64,000 nucleotides of DNA from Dermatemys mawii (GCA_007922305.1 ML677364.1:16142260-16206259); one strand, 5' to 3'. Counted from the first letter of the stretch, positions 35,046-44,714 are shown. Notes: a model not told the origin generated them from the letters alone. Numbers and translations are program-made.

Positions 35046-36236
35046 ACTCTTGGGGATCCAGTGATAAGATTGAGTCCCTAGCACCTATGTGGCTATCTGT
35101 CTTTCTGTGCTGTAATCTACACATTTCAGCCCAAGAGATAGATAGAAATCACCAGATATTTTATGAGAAATGAGACAAATTTATTCAGAGTAAGAGAAAC
35201 AAATTAGATTTTGCCAAAAAAATGTTGTTCTTTGTTCTTATGCACTGTAATTTTAAGATTCTGAAAATTTTCAGAATTACATTATATTTTTTCAAATACA
35301 ATTTCAAAGTTTTAATATATCTAATAACATCAGATCAATAGAGTCCATGCCATATAATGTATCACAGCACCAAGAAATACCTGGCTTATGAAACTAAGTG
35401 AATTTACTGGAGTGTAAACCTCTGGTGACTTGTCTGTAATCAGCCAGCAGGCCTTCAGGGCAAGAGAATTAATGTATCTTGATATTTTAGATTATCTTCC
35501 ATATGGTATAATGTTACACCACATCATAAACTAAGTGTTCATGTGCATAGATGTATATATAATCACCGTAGTTTTCCAGAAATAAAACCTTCTTTTAACT
35601 TGACTCAGCTCTAGGCCTTGTTGTTATCTATTGCAGCACAGAATGAACTGAAACATAAAACTCAGTCAAAGCAGAGACAAATACTGTTTATTTGGTCTAA
35701 TAAAAAAAACATTGCATAACAAAATTTTGGTTGTCTCTCACAATGTTTCCCCTTTCTCTTGTTGAAATATATGGGTCCCCTTAAAAAGACCTACTTGAAG
35801 TATAGGCTATTTAAAAATAAATAATCAAAAGTATTTTCAAGTATGACACCAACCACTGAATGCTCCTCCCAGTTTTTGTGGTTTTCCACTCATACTCCCT
35901 TCTTCCCGTTGTCCTGTGAAAGACTCACATGAACTTCATGGGGAAACTGATCTGGATCCTGCAATTTGCTGTGCTTGTAAAGAGTCCCACTGAAGTCTAT
36001 GGGTTTCTGAATAAGAGAAGTGAATTGCAGGAGTGGGGCCTAAATGACCATAATCTAAAGGTGAAATTCACCCATGTACTGAAGGCCAGTGTGCAGCCCA
36101 TTACACCACATCAGTCCTATATACTGATGTTCTGGGGGCTCTACTGCTAGACTTCCTACACAAGGGTTGCTATACAACCATATGTCATGGACAAGATCTC
36201 TCTAAGCCCATGTAGTAAGAAATGGAAGGTCACAAT
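35046..36236. other. No gene seen
   Basis: Unique AT-rich sequence. The open frame 35929-36150 includes a CCCACTGAAGTCTATGGG motif of the dispersed palindrome family and is not a gene. Confidence 0.5.
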
Positions 36237-36449
36237 CAATGTTCCCTCTAATTTTTGACAGCGCAAAAAAAAAATTTGTGCACAAAAAAGTTCTGTGCAA
36301 ATTTTTGACAGGCTGCGTGCGCAAAAAAATTCTTCTGTGCAGATTTTTGAGCTTCTGTGCAAATTTTTGTGTGCACGGTGTTTTGCCATGTGCACAGAGT
36401 TTAGGATCTATGTGTGCGTGCACACGCACATAGCTTAGAGACAACAGTG
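36237..36449. mobile_element. hAT-like MITE with 8-bp target duplication
   Basis: It begins CAATGTTCCCTCTAA and ends with a sequence whose complement is CACTGTTGTCTCTAA (12 of 15 matching), typical of hAT-type TIRs. It is flanked by GTCACAAT (36229-36236) and GTCATAAT (36450-36457), an 8-bp duplication with one difference. Length 213 bp. The interior is built from repeated TTCTGTGCAAATTTTTG-like and GCGCAAAAAAA units. No protein. Open frames on both strands (36156-36444) are by-products. Confidence 0.82.
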
Positions 36450-36496
36450 GTCATAATGGGGACAGGCCAGGAGCCACATCAAAAAACACTATTTAA

Positions 36497-37030
36497 GTGG
36501 ATTGTGGCTTCTTTTTGGTCAGATTGTCTAGTCAAAGTTCAGGAGATGTTCCAGCTGGAAGTAGAAATGGATGGAGTCTGGTATTATCTTTAATGCAATA
36601 TTGTTTATTTACAAGGAATGTACAAAATCCTACTTGTCTGAACTCAGGAGGAACCAAGAACCAGAAGAGTTGTTTCTTAGCTTTTACAGCCCCAAGCTTC
36701 TGTAGCTAACAGACCCAGAATCTCTGTCTCTAGCTTTTTCCAGGGTCATACTGTGCTCAGAGGCTACAGTTTGGTTTTCACACTTTTTGCCTCTGTCTCT
36801 CTCTGGTCTGTGTGTTCTTAGGTCCAGTACACTCTGCCTTCAGTCACACCACGCTTTCCCCAAAACAGTACTCAGAAAAAAATCATCTACTCCCACAGCC
36901 AAACTCTTGGACACAAGCGATTCAGAATCCCCTTTTCTCTTGGATGGGTGGGAGTTTCTGATGAATTCCTCCTGATAGTTCTATTAATTGAAGGTTGCAT
37001 TCACACCCATCCTCAAAGAGGCTTGTGATT
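36497..37030. repeat. Dispersed repeat, copy 1
   Basis: It aligns in the same orientation with 46501-46930. Shared strings include TCTAGTCAAA, 'ttccagytggaagtagaaat', 'tgtttatttacaaggaatgt', 'ctgaactcaggaggaaccaa', and the ending 'gcattcacacccatcctcaa' against 'gaattcacacctatcactct'. The class is unclear; an LTR is possible because of its length and the lack of TIRs. Confidence 0.55.
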
Positions 37031-38042
37031 CTAGGAGTCACCAGTACTTCTCAGCATAACATGGGTGCATTGGCCTCAGTCCCCCACACAGCTGGTACAG
37101 AAAAGCTATAACGGCTATTCCAGCCTAAAGGATGGCATGGTGCCTGATTGAGGGCTGCACATCCTTCCTGCTTCCTGGGCCCTATTTCACCTCCCCAGCT
37201 TTTCTGCATTTCACTAAAACTGAGTCTGACCCAAGGCCTATTGAAGTCAAGGGTAAATTTCCCTTTGTCTTCAGTAGCTGGAGATCCAGCGGACACAGCT
37301 CAGATACTTGGGTTTCATCTAGGTGGAGTGGATTTCAACTAAAGCACTGTCAAACACTCAAAGCAAACACCATGTAAATATCCTGAACATCAGTGATAGG
37401 AATTCTACTTAATCGCCCACCACAAAACCAACCAAACAAACAAAAAGTAAAAATGACAATGACCTGAATTAAGGTTTATTGCGTGCACTGTACAGAATAG
37501 TGTAGCGAGAGGCTGCAATTATGTTTCTCAATAAAACAGTTTTTTTTAAGGCTATAGGCAACAGGAACAACTCCAACATTCTGCCTTATTGATTCAGAAA
37601 GATGGGCTGCTGCCTGCAATTCACATACTAGCTGTCATGTGTCTTTTGCAGTGAGGTACTGCTGAAAAAAAATAAAATAAAAAGCTTTATTGGTTTGACC
37701 TATGTCTCAGATCAAGAAATAAAATAAAGGAAGAGAAGGCTAGCTATTGATACACTAAATCTTTTACTCAAGCTCCAACTGTATCTGATAGAGACAGATG
37801 TGTTAACATCTTTGGTTACTGAATTTGGAGTAACAGTAGTTTGGACTCAGAAGAAAGCAGAGGCCTGTTTTTGCTGTCAGGATGTATACAGGATATCTAT
37901 TCAACAGCTACAATTGTCCTTCTTTATATTTGCTAAATCAGTTGATTGAGTAAATTTGTATTTGGGGAAAAACGCTAAAAATTACCCAGTAGAAGCTATC
38001 TATTGGAACAAAAATGTTTTCTAAATTAATGAGTACATATTA
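37031..38042. other. No gene seen
   Basis: Unique sequence up to the transposon. Overlapping open frames at 37051-37377 on both strands have no domain. A pseudo-exon at 37275-37321 was not accepted. Confidence 0.45.
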
Positions 38043-38159
38043 CACTGCTCTACAGCCAAAATGCTTCTGAAATAAATGTAGTCAAACTTTATTAATTCCG
38101 GGTCACTAAGAACGAAAATGATGCTTAAAATTGTTGATTGGCTCTAGTTTTCAAGATAT
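38043..38159 (+). repeat. Left terminal inverted repeat
   Basis: It starts CACTGCTCTACAG and ends near AGATAT. The strongest inner block is GATTGGCT (38136-38143), whose partner AGCCAATC lies at 40482-40489. The arms carry several small indels, so the total lengths differ by about ten bases. Confidence 0.8.
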
Positions 38160-38215
38160 GCTATTGGGTCAGTATATACGACCCTTGACATGGGAAAGGT
38201 GGAGGATAAGTGCGT

Positions 38216-38221
38216 TATAAA
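38216..38221 (+). promoter_or_regulatory. TATA-box candidate of the transposon gene
   Basis: TATAAA within GCGTTATAAAGGG, about 335 bp upstream of the start codon and just inside the left arm. If used, transcription would begin near 38245 and the ATTGCATCAT array would lie in the 5' leader. Confidence 0.35.
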
Positions 38222-38333
38222 GGGAAGAGATCTCAATTTAAACCAGAAATGACTAAAATACATCTTTGACTGGATCTATGAATAAATCTATGACTGGGTT
38301 TGGACAGTACTTGCTTTTTAGGCAAAACAACTA

Positions 38334-38415
38334 ATGATGCAATCTGAAGCTGGTATTGCATCATACATGATATGAATTGCATCATGTTATTCCTAGAAGT
38401 CATGGATGATGCAAT
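38334..38415. promoter_or_regulatory. Four-copy ATTGCATCAT array
   Basis: ATGATGCAAT at 38334-38343 and 38406-38415; the inverse ATTGCATCAT at 38355-38364 and 38376-38385. All four are identical over ten bases. Starts are spaced 21, 21 and 30 bp apart. The word contains TGATGCAAT, matching the C/EBP-ATF response element consensus (TGATGNAAN) and the ATTGCATCA core known from the CHOP promoter. The copies also pair as two 10-bp-stem hairpins (38334-38364 and 38376-38415). They may be sites for a host bZIP factor, for the transposase, or RNA structure. Confidence 0.6.
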
Positions 38416-38552
38416 CATAACGAAGCTTACATCACTCTGCTGAACAAATTGCCCTATATCAGCTCTTGAAATCGTACAGTGTTGTGCTCTCTTATTTGTC
38501 AGTGTTTGATTTTGCAAAGGGACACATTTCTGTTTAGCCAAAGTGAGCAGAG

Positions 38553-40232
38553 ATGCTTCGTACTTGTGTGAACAGTGCAGATAACTTCTGCAATGTTTGT
38601 GGTGAAGTGACTTTTGCATCACAAAAGCGCAGTATAACCACTCTTGTTAAGAAAGCCTATCACCTTTATTTTGGCTGCAAAATTGGAGATCAGGACAAGA
38701 GGTGGGCCCCACACATATGCTGCAACGCTTGTGCAATAAATCTTTGTCAGCGGTTGAACAGGAAAAGGAAATCTATGTCTTTTGCAGTGCCAATGATTTG
38801 GAGAGAGCCAACAGATCATACCAGCAATTCTTACTTCTGCATGGTGCCTCCAGTTGGGAAAGGTGTGTCAAAGAAGAAAAAGTGGACTGTACATTATCCA
38901 AACATTCCATCAGCTATACGCCCAACACCCCACGGAGAAAGACTGCTGGTTCCTGATGCACTAGAATCATTCTCACTTGAGTCAGATGAGGAAGAGGAAG
39001 AGGATGAAACTTCTGGTCCTGAACCATCAATGTCACAGGACCCACATTTTCTCTCATCCTCCTCCTCTGAACCACACCTCATAACACAAGCTGAACTGAA
39101 TGACCTTGTCAGGGATTTGGAACTACACAGGAGTAAAGTAGAGCTGTTGGGCTCCAGACTACAGCAGTGGAATCTCCTGGCAGGTGATGTTAGGGTTTCC
39201 ATGTTCCGTGACCATCAAAAGGATCTTGTCCCATTCTTCTTCATGGAAGGTGATCTTGTAGCCTGCAAAAACATCGATGGTGTGATGGCAGCCCTCAACA
39301 TCTTTCACGATCCAGATGAGTGGAGACTTTTCATTGATTTATCGAAGACGAGTCTTAAAGCTGTTTTGCTGCATAATGGCAATGTTTTGCCATCAATTCC
39401 AGTTGGTCATGCAGTCCATATGAAGGAAACCTATGACAACATGAAACAACTTTTGAGGTGCATAAACTATGACCAACATCAGTGGCAGCTTTGTGGCGAT
39501 TTGAAGGTTGTTGCTCTCTTGCTTGGTCTGCAGACTGGATACACAAAGTACTGCTGTTTTCTCTGTGAATGGGATAGTCGTGCAAGAGATTCCCATTACA
39601 TCAAGAAAGATAGGCCACTCCGACAGTCATTGGAGCCTGGGAGGAAAAGTGTTCAGCATCCACCACTTGTTGAATCAAGGAAGATTTTGTTACCACCCTT
39701 ACACATCAAGCTGGGTCTGATGAAGAACTTTGTCAAGGCCATTGACAAAACACAAGCAGCTTTCAAGTACCTCCGTGGAAAATTTCCAAGGTTAAGTGGA
39801 GCTAAGATAAAGGAAGGTGTCTTTGTTGGTCCTCAGATTCGTGAACTTCTTCGAGATGATGCATTTGACCGTGTATTGCGTGGCAAGGAAAAGACGGCAC
39901 GGAAAGCCTTCCAGTCAGTGGCAATACATTTTCTCAGAAACAACAAGGCAGAAAACTACAGGTTGTTGGTGGAAAACCTCCTCAAGGCATACAAAAGCTT
40001 TGATTGCAACATGTCACTAAAGATACATTTTTTGCACTCTCATCTAGATTTTTTTCCACCGAACTGCGGAGCAGTGAGTGACGAGCACGGCGAGCGATTT
40101 CACCAGGATATTGCAACAATGGAGAAACGCGATCAGGGCAAATGGAGCCCATCAATGCTTGCAGACTATTGCTGGACGGTGACAAGAGATGCTCCATTTA
40201 ATGAATACAAGAGACAAGCCAAGAAGCGCTGA
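38553..40232 (+). CDS. Transposon-encoded protein, putative DDE-type transposase
   Basis: 559 codons from ATG to TGA without interruption. N-terminus: Cys at 13, 16, 42, 56, 57 and 60, with a WAPHICCNAC motif, resembling a ZAD-type zinc-binding fold that would bind DNA. Residues about 140-175 form an acidic and serine-rich linker (SDEEEEEDE, SSSSSEPH). Then come a helical segment (ELNDLVRDLELHRSKVELLG) and the large C-terminal domain. Conserved-looking acidic residues are D262 (in LFIDLSK), D316 (in LCGDLKVVALLLG) and E511/E514 (in SDEHGERFHQD). A CFLC...H insertion (C335, C338, H348) follows the second Asp, as in several DDE superfamilies. From memory, near-relatives are annotated as uncharacterised proteins in many copies in arthropods; I could not check this. 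The function is inferred from the TIRs and domain layout, not from a recognised family. Confidence 0.85.
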   Translation: MLRTCVNSADNFCNVCGEVTFASQKRSITTLVKKAYHLYFGCKIGDQDKRWAPHICCNACAINLCQRLNRKRKSMSFAVPMIWREPTDHTSNSYFCMVPPVGKGVSKKKKWTVHYPNIPSAIRPTPHGERLLVPDALESFSLESDEEEEEDETSGPEPSMSQDPHFLSSSSSEPHLITQAELNDLVRDLELHRSKVELLGSRLQQWNLLAGDVRVSMFRDHQKDLVPFFFMEGDLVACKNIDGVMAALNIFHDPDEWRLFIDLSKTSLKAVLLHNGNVLPSIPVGHAVHMKETYDNMKQLLRCINYDQHQWQLCGDLKVVALLLGLQTGYTKYCCFLCEWDSRARDSHYIKKDRPLRQSLEPGRKSVQHPPLVESRKILLPPLHIKLGLMKNFVKAIDKTQAAFKYLRGKFPRLSGAKIKEGVFVGPQIRELLRDDAFDRVLRGKEKTARKAFQSVAIHFLRNNKAENYRLLVENLLKAYKSFDCNMSLKIHFLHSHLDFFPPNCGAVSDEHGERFHQDIATMEKRDQGKWSPSMLADYCWTVTRDAPFNEYKRQAKKR

Positions 40233-40465
40233 GTAGACACTGAATAGAACTAAACTATGTACATCATAGTGTTTTGCCTTTTGTTTCATAATACATGTTA
40301 TTTATATAACCCTTTTGCTGATTTTTAAAGTGTTACATAAACAGGACAGGTGAAATATTATCATGTAAAGCAACCATAAACACATGAAAAGACCTAGGTT
40401 TACAATTTGTGATTAAAACTCTACTATCTACACAATATACATAGACATAAAATGTAAAAACTTAA

Positions 40466-40592
40466 ATATCTTAGAAACAGTAGCCAATCAGTTGTTTTAA
40501 TTGTCATATTTGAATTCAGCACATCAAAATACATAATAAATATCACATTTTATCTCTGAAGCAGACGACTTCTAAAAAATTGTAGACCAGTG
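40466..40592 (-). repeat. Right terminal inverted repeat
   Basis: Its reverse complement starts CACTGGTCTACAAT and carries TGCTTC, TTATTA, GATTGGCT and AGATAT in the same order as the left arm. It includes the likely poly(A) signal at 40535-40540. Confidence 0.8.
40535..40540 (+). terminator. AATAAA polyadenylation signal candidate
   Basis: AATAAA about 300 bp after the stop codon and inside the right arm of the transposon, in the correct orientation for the ORF. Confidence 0.45.
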
Positions 40593-40624
40593 TTATTTAA
40601 TATGAATAATATCATTACTAGTTT

Positions 40625-40700
40625 AAGCACTGACATTGTGCTTGGGAATGTACAAAACACCTCAAGAGATACAGTCCCTGCCCAGAGAGACCTAGTCTAA
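40625..40700 (-). repeat. SINE-like fragment
   Basis: 'cattgtgcttgggaatgtac', 'aaaacacctcaagagataca', 'gtccctgcccagagagacct' parallels 23490-23518 joined to 23867-23900. It lies immediately outside the transposon's right end. Confidence 0.5.
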
Positions 40701-41370
40701 ATTAATCAATAACATAAGATTCATTTGACAACCCAGAGAGAAGTTCTCTTTTAAAACTTTTTTTTCTTTTCTTGTGAGTAGCAAGGTGGGTGAGTGCAGC
40801 TAGGCTGAGCCATGTCTTCTGGAAGAGGTGTGTTTTGAATGAGAAGATACTACACAGAGCAGAGACATAGGCAGCAGCAGAGCAGTGGTGTTTCTTGAAG
40901 GCGAGGGTGAGAAGCATGAGAACAATATGCAGGGTGAGGAGAAGACAAAGGAGGGTGACAATCAGAAAGTGACAAAATCAGAGCAGAAGGGGAGGAAGAT
41001 GATTCTCACAGCAGCTTTCTGGATAGATTAAAGAGGAATAATCTAATCCCACTCCTACATCATTTATCTCCCCCGTTCTTCTTGCTTTGCTCTATCTGCA
41101 GGACTGCCTTCCTCCCAGCTGCTCAATCTGTTCATACTCCCCTCATTCAAAGCACTTCTTAAAGCCCCCTGTTTCTATCTAGAATACCATCACCAATGCA
41201 AAAAAACAAAGTATGGTGTTACTTAGTTACAATATTTTGTTTGTTTCTTTTAAAATTGTTCACACTGTTATGTTATTAATCCATTTTATCATCATTCCGG
41301 TGCATTTTATGTATTTGTATTGTCTCTTTAGATTGTAGGCTCTTTTGTAAGTTCTTTTGTATGCTCTCTC
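40701..41370. other. No gene seen; possible L2-like LINE tail 41080-41360
   Basis: 'ttcaaagcacttcttaaagc' and 'tgtctctttagattgtaggc' follow the layout of 23150-23420. The rest looks unique, with a minus-strand open frame (40702-40917) lacking domains. Confidence 0.35.
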
Positions 41371-41371
41371 T

Positions 41372-41632
41372 GGGCTTGTCTTCACTACCGGGGTAAATCA
41401 ACCTAAGTTACTGTTAGCTGGAGTCAACATAGCTTAAGTTGACTTATACCAGTGTCTTTACTACGCTGCATCGATGGGAGACACTCTCCGGTCAAATTAC
41501 CTTACTCTTCTCGAGGATCTGGAGTATCAGGGTTGATTGGAGAGCGCTCTGCCATCGATTTAGCAGGTCTTCACTAGACCCGATAAATTGACACCCACTG
41601 CAATTTATCTCCTTGTTAGTGAAGATAAGACC
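41372..41632. mobile_element. 261-bp TIR element (non-autonomous)
   Basis: The left end GGGCTTGTCTTCACTACC and the complement of the right end AGGTCTTATCTTCACTAA share 14 of 16 core bases. The interior has ATCGATGGGAGAC, GAGCGCTCTGCCATCGAT and an inner hairpin around TCTTCACTAGACCCGATAAA. The right half is also present at 54424-54551. Non-coding. Confidence 0.7.
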
Positions 41633-41689
41633 TCTGATGTGTATTTTGTGCAGCCCTCTACCACTCAACAGAATACAAATATCACAGCA

Positions 41690-41865
41690 AAACAGACAAA
41701 TGGTGGATGAATGGGATACAACACACAGGCAAAAGCATGGGAACTGAGGCACATAGTGATGATATAACTTGTCCAAGGTCACACACAAGAAGTCTATGAA
41801 GGAGCCAAGAACTGAACCCAGATTTCCCTAGTCCTAGTTCAGTGCTTTACCCAAAAGACCATCCC
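41690..41865 (-). repeat. MIR-like SINE, minus strand
   Basis: GGGAACTGAGGCACATAGTG, 'aacttgtccaaggtcacaca', 'gaactgaacccagatttccc' and 'gtgctttacccaaaagacc' are in the standard order. Confidence 0.7.
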
Positions 41866-41989
41866 TTTCTTCCCAGAAATAATCAATTAATATTAACTTG
41901 AATACTCTAGGTCATACTCAGTGACCTTTTTTCTCCATGGTACAGCATACAATACATTTTTATGCTTAACAAAAAATCAATAGAGAAAG

Positions 41990-42168
41990 GCAAAGTGGGT
42001 CAAGTAATACCTTCTATTGAACCAACTTCTGGTTGTGGAAGGGACAAGCTTTCAAGCTCCACAGAGCTCTTCTTCAAGCAAATAGGAAGAGCTCTGTGGA
42101 GTTCAAAAACTTGTCCCTTCCATCAATAGAAGTTGGTCCAATAAAAGATATTCCTTTACCCACCTTGT
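41990..42168. mobile_element. Palindromic foldback element
   Basis: Two arms of about 80 bp are inverted copies. The left arm contains ATTGAACCAACTTCTGG, GGAAGGGACAAGCTTTCAAG and CCACAGAGCTCTTC. The complement of the right arm reads ATTGGACCAACTTCTATTG, GGAAGGGACAAGTTTTTGAA and CCACAGAGCTCTTC. A spacer of about 14 bp separates them. I recognise it as a widespread repeat in reptile DNA. It has no coding capacity. Confidence 0.8.
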
Positions 42169-44282
42169 GTCTGCTACGGACACAGCTACAACAACACTGC
42201 AATGAATAGTTATAATATAATCATATTTACAAAACAGAGAAATGTTCCTGATGTAATTCATCCTATCAACTTTTATGTAAAGGTTTTTTTTAAGAAGAAA
42301 ATTATATAGAAAGGCAAATATATGTAGGGCGTTGGAAGAATAAGGCTGCATTTCCATGGCTGGTATTTTATTTAGGTGAAGTATGGGGATATTTGTATCC
42401 TAGAATAGTATTTAAAGCAGTGTTAAATGCACTCTCTGATAGAAGCAAGGACAGTTACGTGCACTCTTAATTCTCTAGACACAAGGTCCACGTAAGAGTA
42501 AAGCCTCTTTTGAAGAATGTGGTCTGACAATGTTAGGCGCTCTGGAAGCTGGAACACAGCTAACTATATTGGAGGGCAAACTAGAATGCTAAAGAGCAAT
42601 CTTACCATCTGCAGGAGAAAGCTACATTTTGCCCTGTAAAGAGAGTCTCTCTGGGGTGCCTCCCTTGCTGGGCTGAGGTCCCTTGCCACATGCAGTTTCC
42701 ACCATGGGGTTGGCCTAGTACAGGCGACAGCCTCTTAATCCTCTTGGTGGCCCCACCCTTGTGGGCCTGCTTACTTTACTTCAGGGTGAGGGGGAATGCA
42801 AAAGTTCAGGTTGACACAAACCAACCCCCTCCTTGGATTAATAACAAGGGAAGAAAAATCTGAGGCCCCACCTTACTTCAGGGGTGCCTGGGTAGCAGCT
42901 TTGTTGGAGTCCCTATGGCTGGGTAGCTGAGTAATTGGGCATAGGCCTGTGGTTTGCTGGACTCCTTGCAGAGCTGGGAGGTTTCCGGATTGAGGGCTTC
43001 TCTTGCTATTCCAGGAGCTCCCTTCTTAGGGTTTCCCCCATTGTGTACTGCAGCTTTGTCGTCTTAAAGCCCTTCTCCCTATCATGCCTGACAGACAGGG
43101 CCAGAGGGACGGGACTACTGTAGCACACAGAGCCTCCCAAGCCCTTTCCCTGTCAGTTTGGGATTTATACACTGCATCACATGCCCTCATTTACACCAAT
43201 CCAAATCCTTAGTGATTTACCCTATTGGCATTTGGATTCAGAAACCAAACTCTGCCGTGTGCATACATACAGCCACTCTGTATGTAAGCCAGAAATCCTT
43301 GTCAGAAAGAGTCAAATCGCCCAAGTGGTAGAATAAAATGTTACTTTTTGAAGAAAACAAAAGGACCACTGGATCACTTCCAAATAAAATAGCAAGAACA
43401 TTAGGACTCTCTGCCTGGCCTAGCTAGCTAGGTTATATCAAGATGAGCAGGAAACATCGTGTAGTTTAGCCATGTCACTGATCACTACAGGACTCCTGCA
43501 CAGCAGGACAACCTGCTACGCAGAATTGCTCAATGTCCCATAGAAAACAGATATTTCCATGACTTTAAAACCACTCTTCCCATTTGAAAAATATCTCACA
43601 AAATTAGTATGTATAACATATCTATACTTTTCTAATTCTGTCTACTCAGCCACTGTTCCATAAGTTTATACTTGATTCAGCCGTCTGGCTGCAGTCTCAA
43701 TGGACAGCTAATAAACATTGCTGGCTTTGTTAGAAAGAAATCTATCCAACGCTAAGAGAGACTATGTTATCACTTCAATTTTCCTGATCAACGCAATGTC
43801 AAAGGCCTTTCCCCATGCATTTCTCACTCAACAAGAAAAAAGAGACAAAAGTTAAAATAAAGTAACGTAATGACAAGTAAAATGGTTAAAAGGTTTCATT
43901 GATCCACCCAAATATTAAATGAAATTACTTGACATAGAAGGCACTCACCAAGACTAAAATTACTCTGTCATGTTGTAAAATTTTCCACCTTTCTAACACA
44001 GGGTAAAAAGTTTAGCTAGACTTAAGCCTGATGTTTTTAATTCTGCAAACCTTTAGAAAAACATTTATTTGTAAACCATAATGATACATATCACAGTTTT
44101 TGAATTAACCTCTTCACAGATAGAAACTTAATCTAAACTAATTGGTTTAGATTTTAAGTCTTTTTTTGTTTATGTTTCTTCTGTGCATTTGTTTTTACTT
44201 TTGCCAATTGATTTTACTGAGAATGTTTTCTGTGAATTTCTTTTCAGTTCCTTGAGCATGAGCTTGGAGAATTATGAGCATT
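42169..44282. other. No gene seen; GC-rich block 42640-43190
   Basis: 42640-43190 is notably GC-richer than its surroundings and could be a repeat of unknown class. The remainder is AT-rich and unique. The open frames (42103-42357, 42935-43123) are without domains. Confidence 0.4.
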
Positions 44283-44350
44283 CAGGCCCTGATTCTGTAA
44301 AGCACTTAAGCAAATGCTTAAGTGATATGCTGGATCTGCACTTATGTTCG
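44283..44350. repeat. Fragment of the foldback family at 12776
   Basis: GTAAAGCACTTAAGCAAATG then CTTAAGTG repeats the arm sequence of the foldback element at 12776-12912. Confidence 0.45.
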
Positions 44351-44714
44351 TATTCACCCTATTTCTGAAACTTTTATTTTAAGCATCATAGACTTCATGA
44401 AAAAATAAACAAAATAAAATGCATGCAAGAATATAAATAAAAATAAGAGAGATTTTTGCCTATAAACTGCTGCTCCACAGAGAATTTTAATTGCAGGGAC
44501 TCCATTTTAGGAAATGATCATACACAAAATACTGACTACCTTTAAAGAAAACACAGGATTTGCCTTTACTTTGAACATGAACAGACAAAATCCAAATTAA
44601 CTTGTAGAGCTGAAAAATGAAATAAGTTTTATAGGGACAATTAATCTTAAAGAAATCCAGATTAAAACTGGAAAAATTATATAAAGGGAGTTAATACAAT
44701 AAGAAACATTCAGC
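44351..44714. other. No gene seen
   Basis: AT-rich sequence without recognised features. Confidence 0.5.

Larger units (their letters stand above)
38043..40592 (+). mobile_element. Apparently complete DNA transposon with intact ORF
   Basis: A 2,550-bp unit bounded by CACTGCTCTACAG on the left and, on the right, a sequence whose complement is CACTGGTCTACAAT. The trinucleotide TTA directly flanks both sides (38040-38042 and 40593-40595). The inverted similarity continues inward for about 115-125 bp: TGCTTC, ATAAATGT/ATAAAATGT, TTTATTA/TTATTA, GATTGGCT and AGATAT occur in the same order on both arms. One gene occupies the middle (38553-40232). CACTR termini plus a 3-bp duplication recall CACTA/EnSpm elements. 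The protein does not look like a CACTA transposase to me, so the superfamily is left open. A 3-bp AT-rich duplication is weak evidence alone. Confidence 0.88.

Noticed and set aside
36156..36444. Overlapping frames on both strands rich in FCVH/KNLHR-like repeats
   Set aside because: They are translations of the reiterated interior of the MITE.
37275..37321. TTTGTCTTCAG followed by an open 47-bp stretch and GTGGAG
   Set aside because: Weak donor and two open frames, next to a dispersed palindrome motif.
38233..38622. 129-codon minus-strand frame overlapping the transposon leader
   Set aside because: It is antisense to the leader and first codons of the transposase gene, with no domain. It is a shadow.
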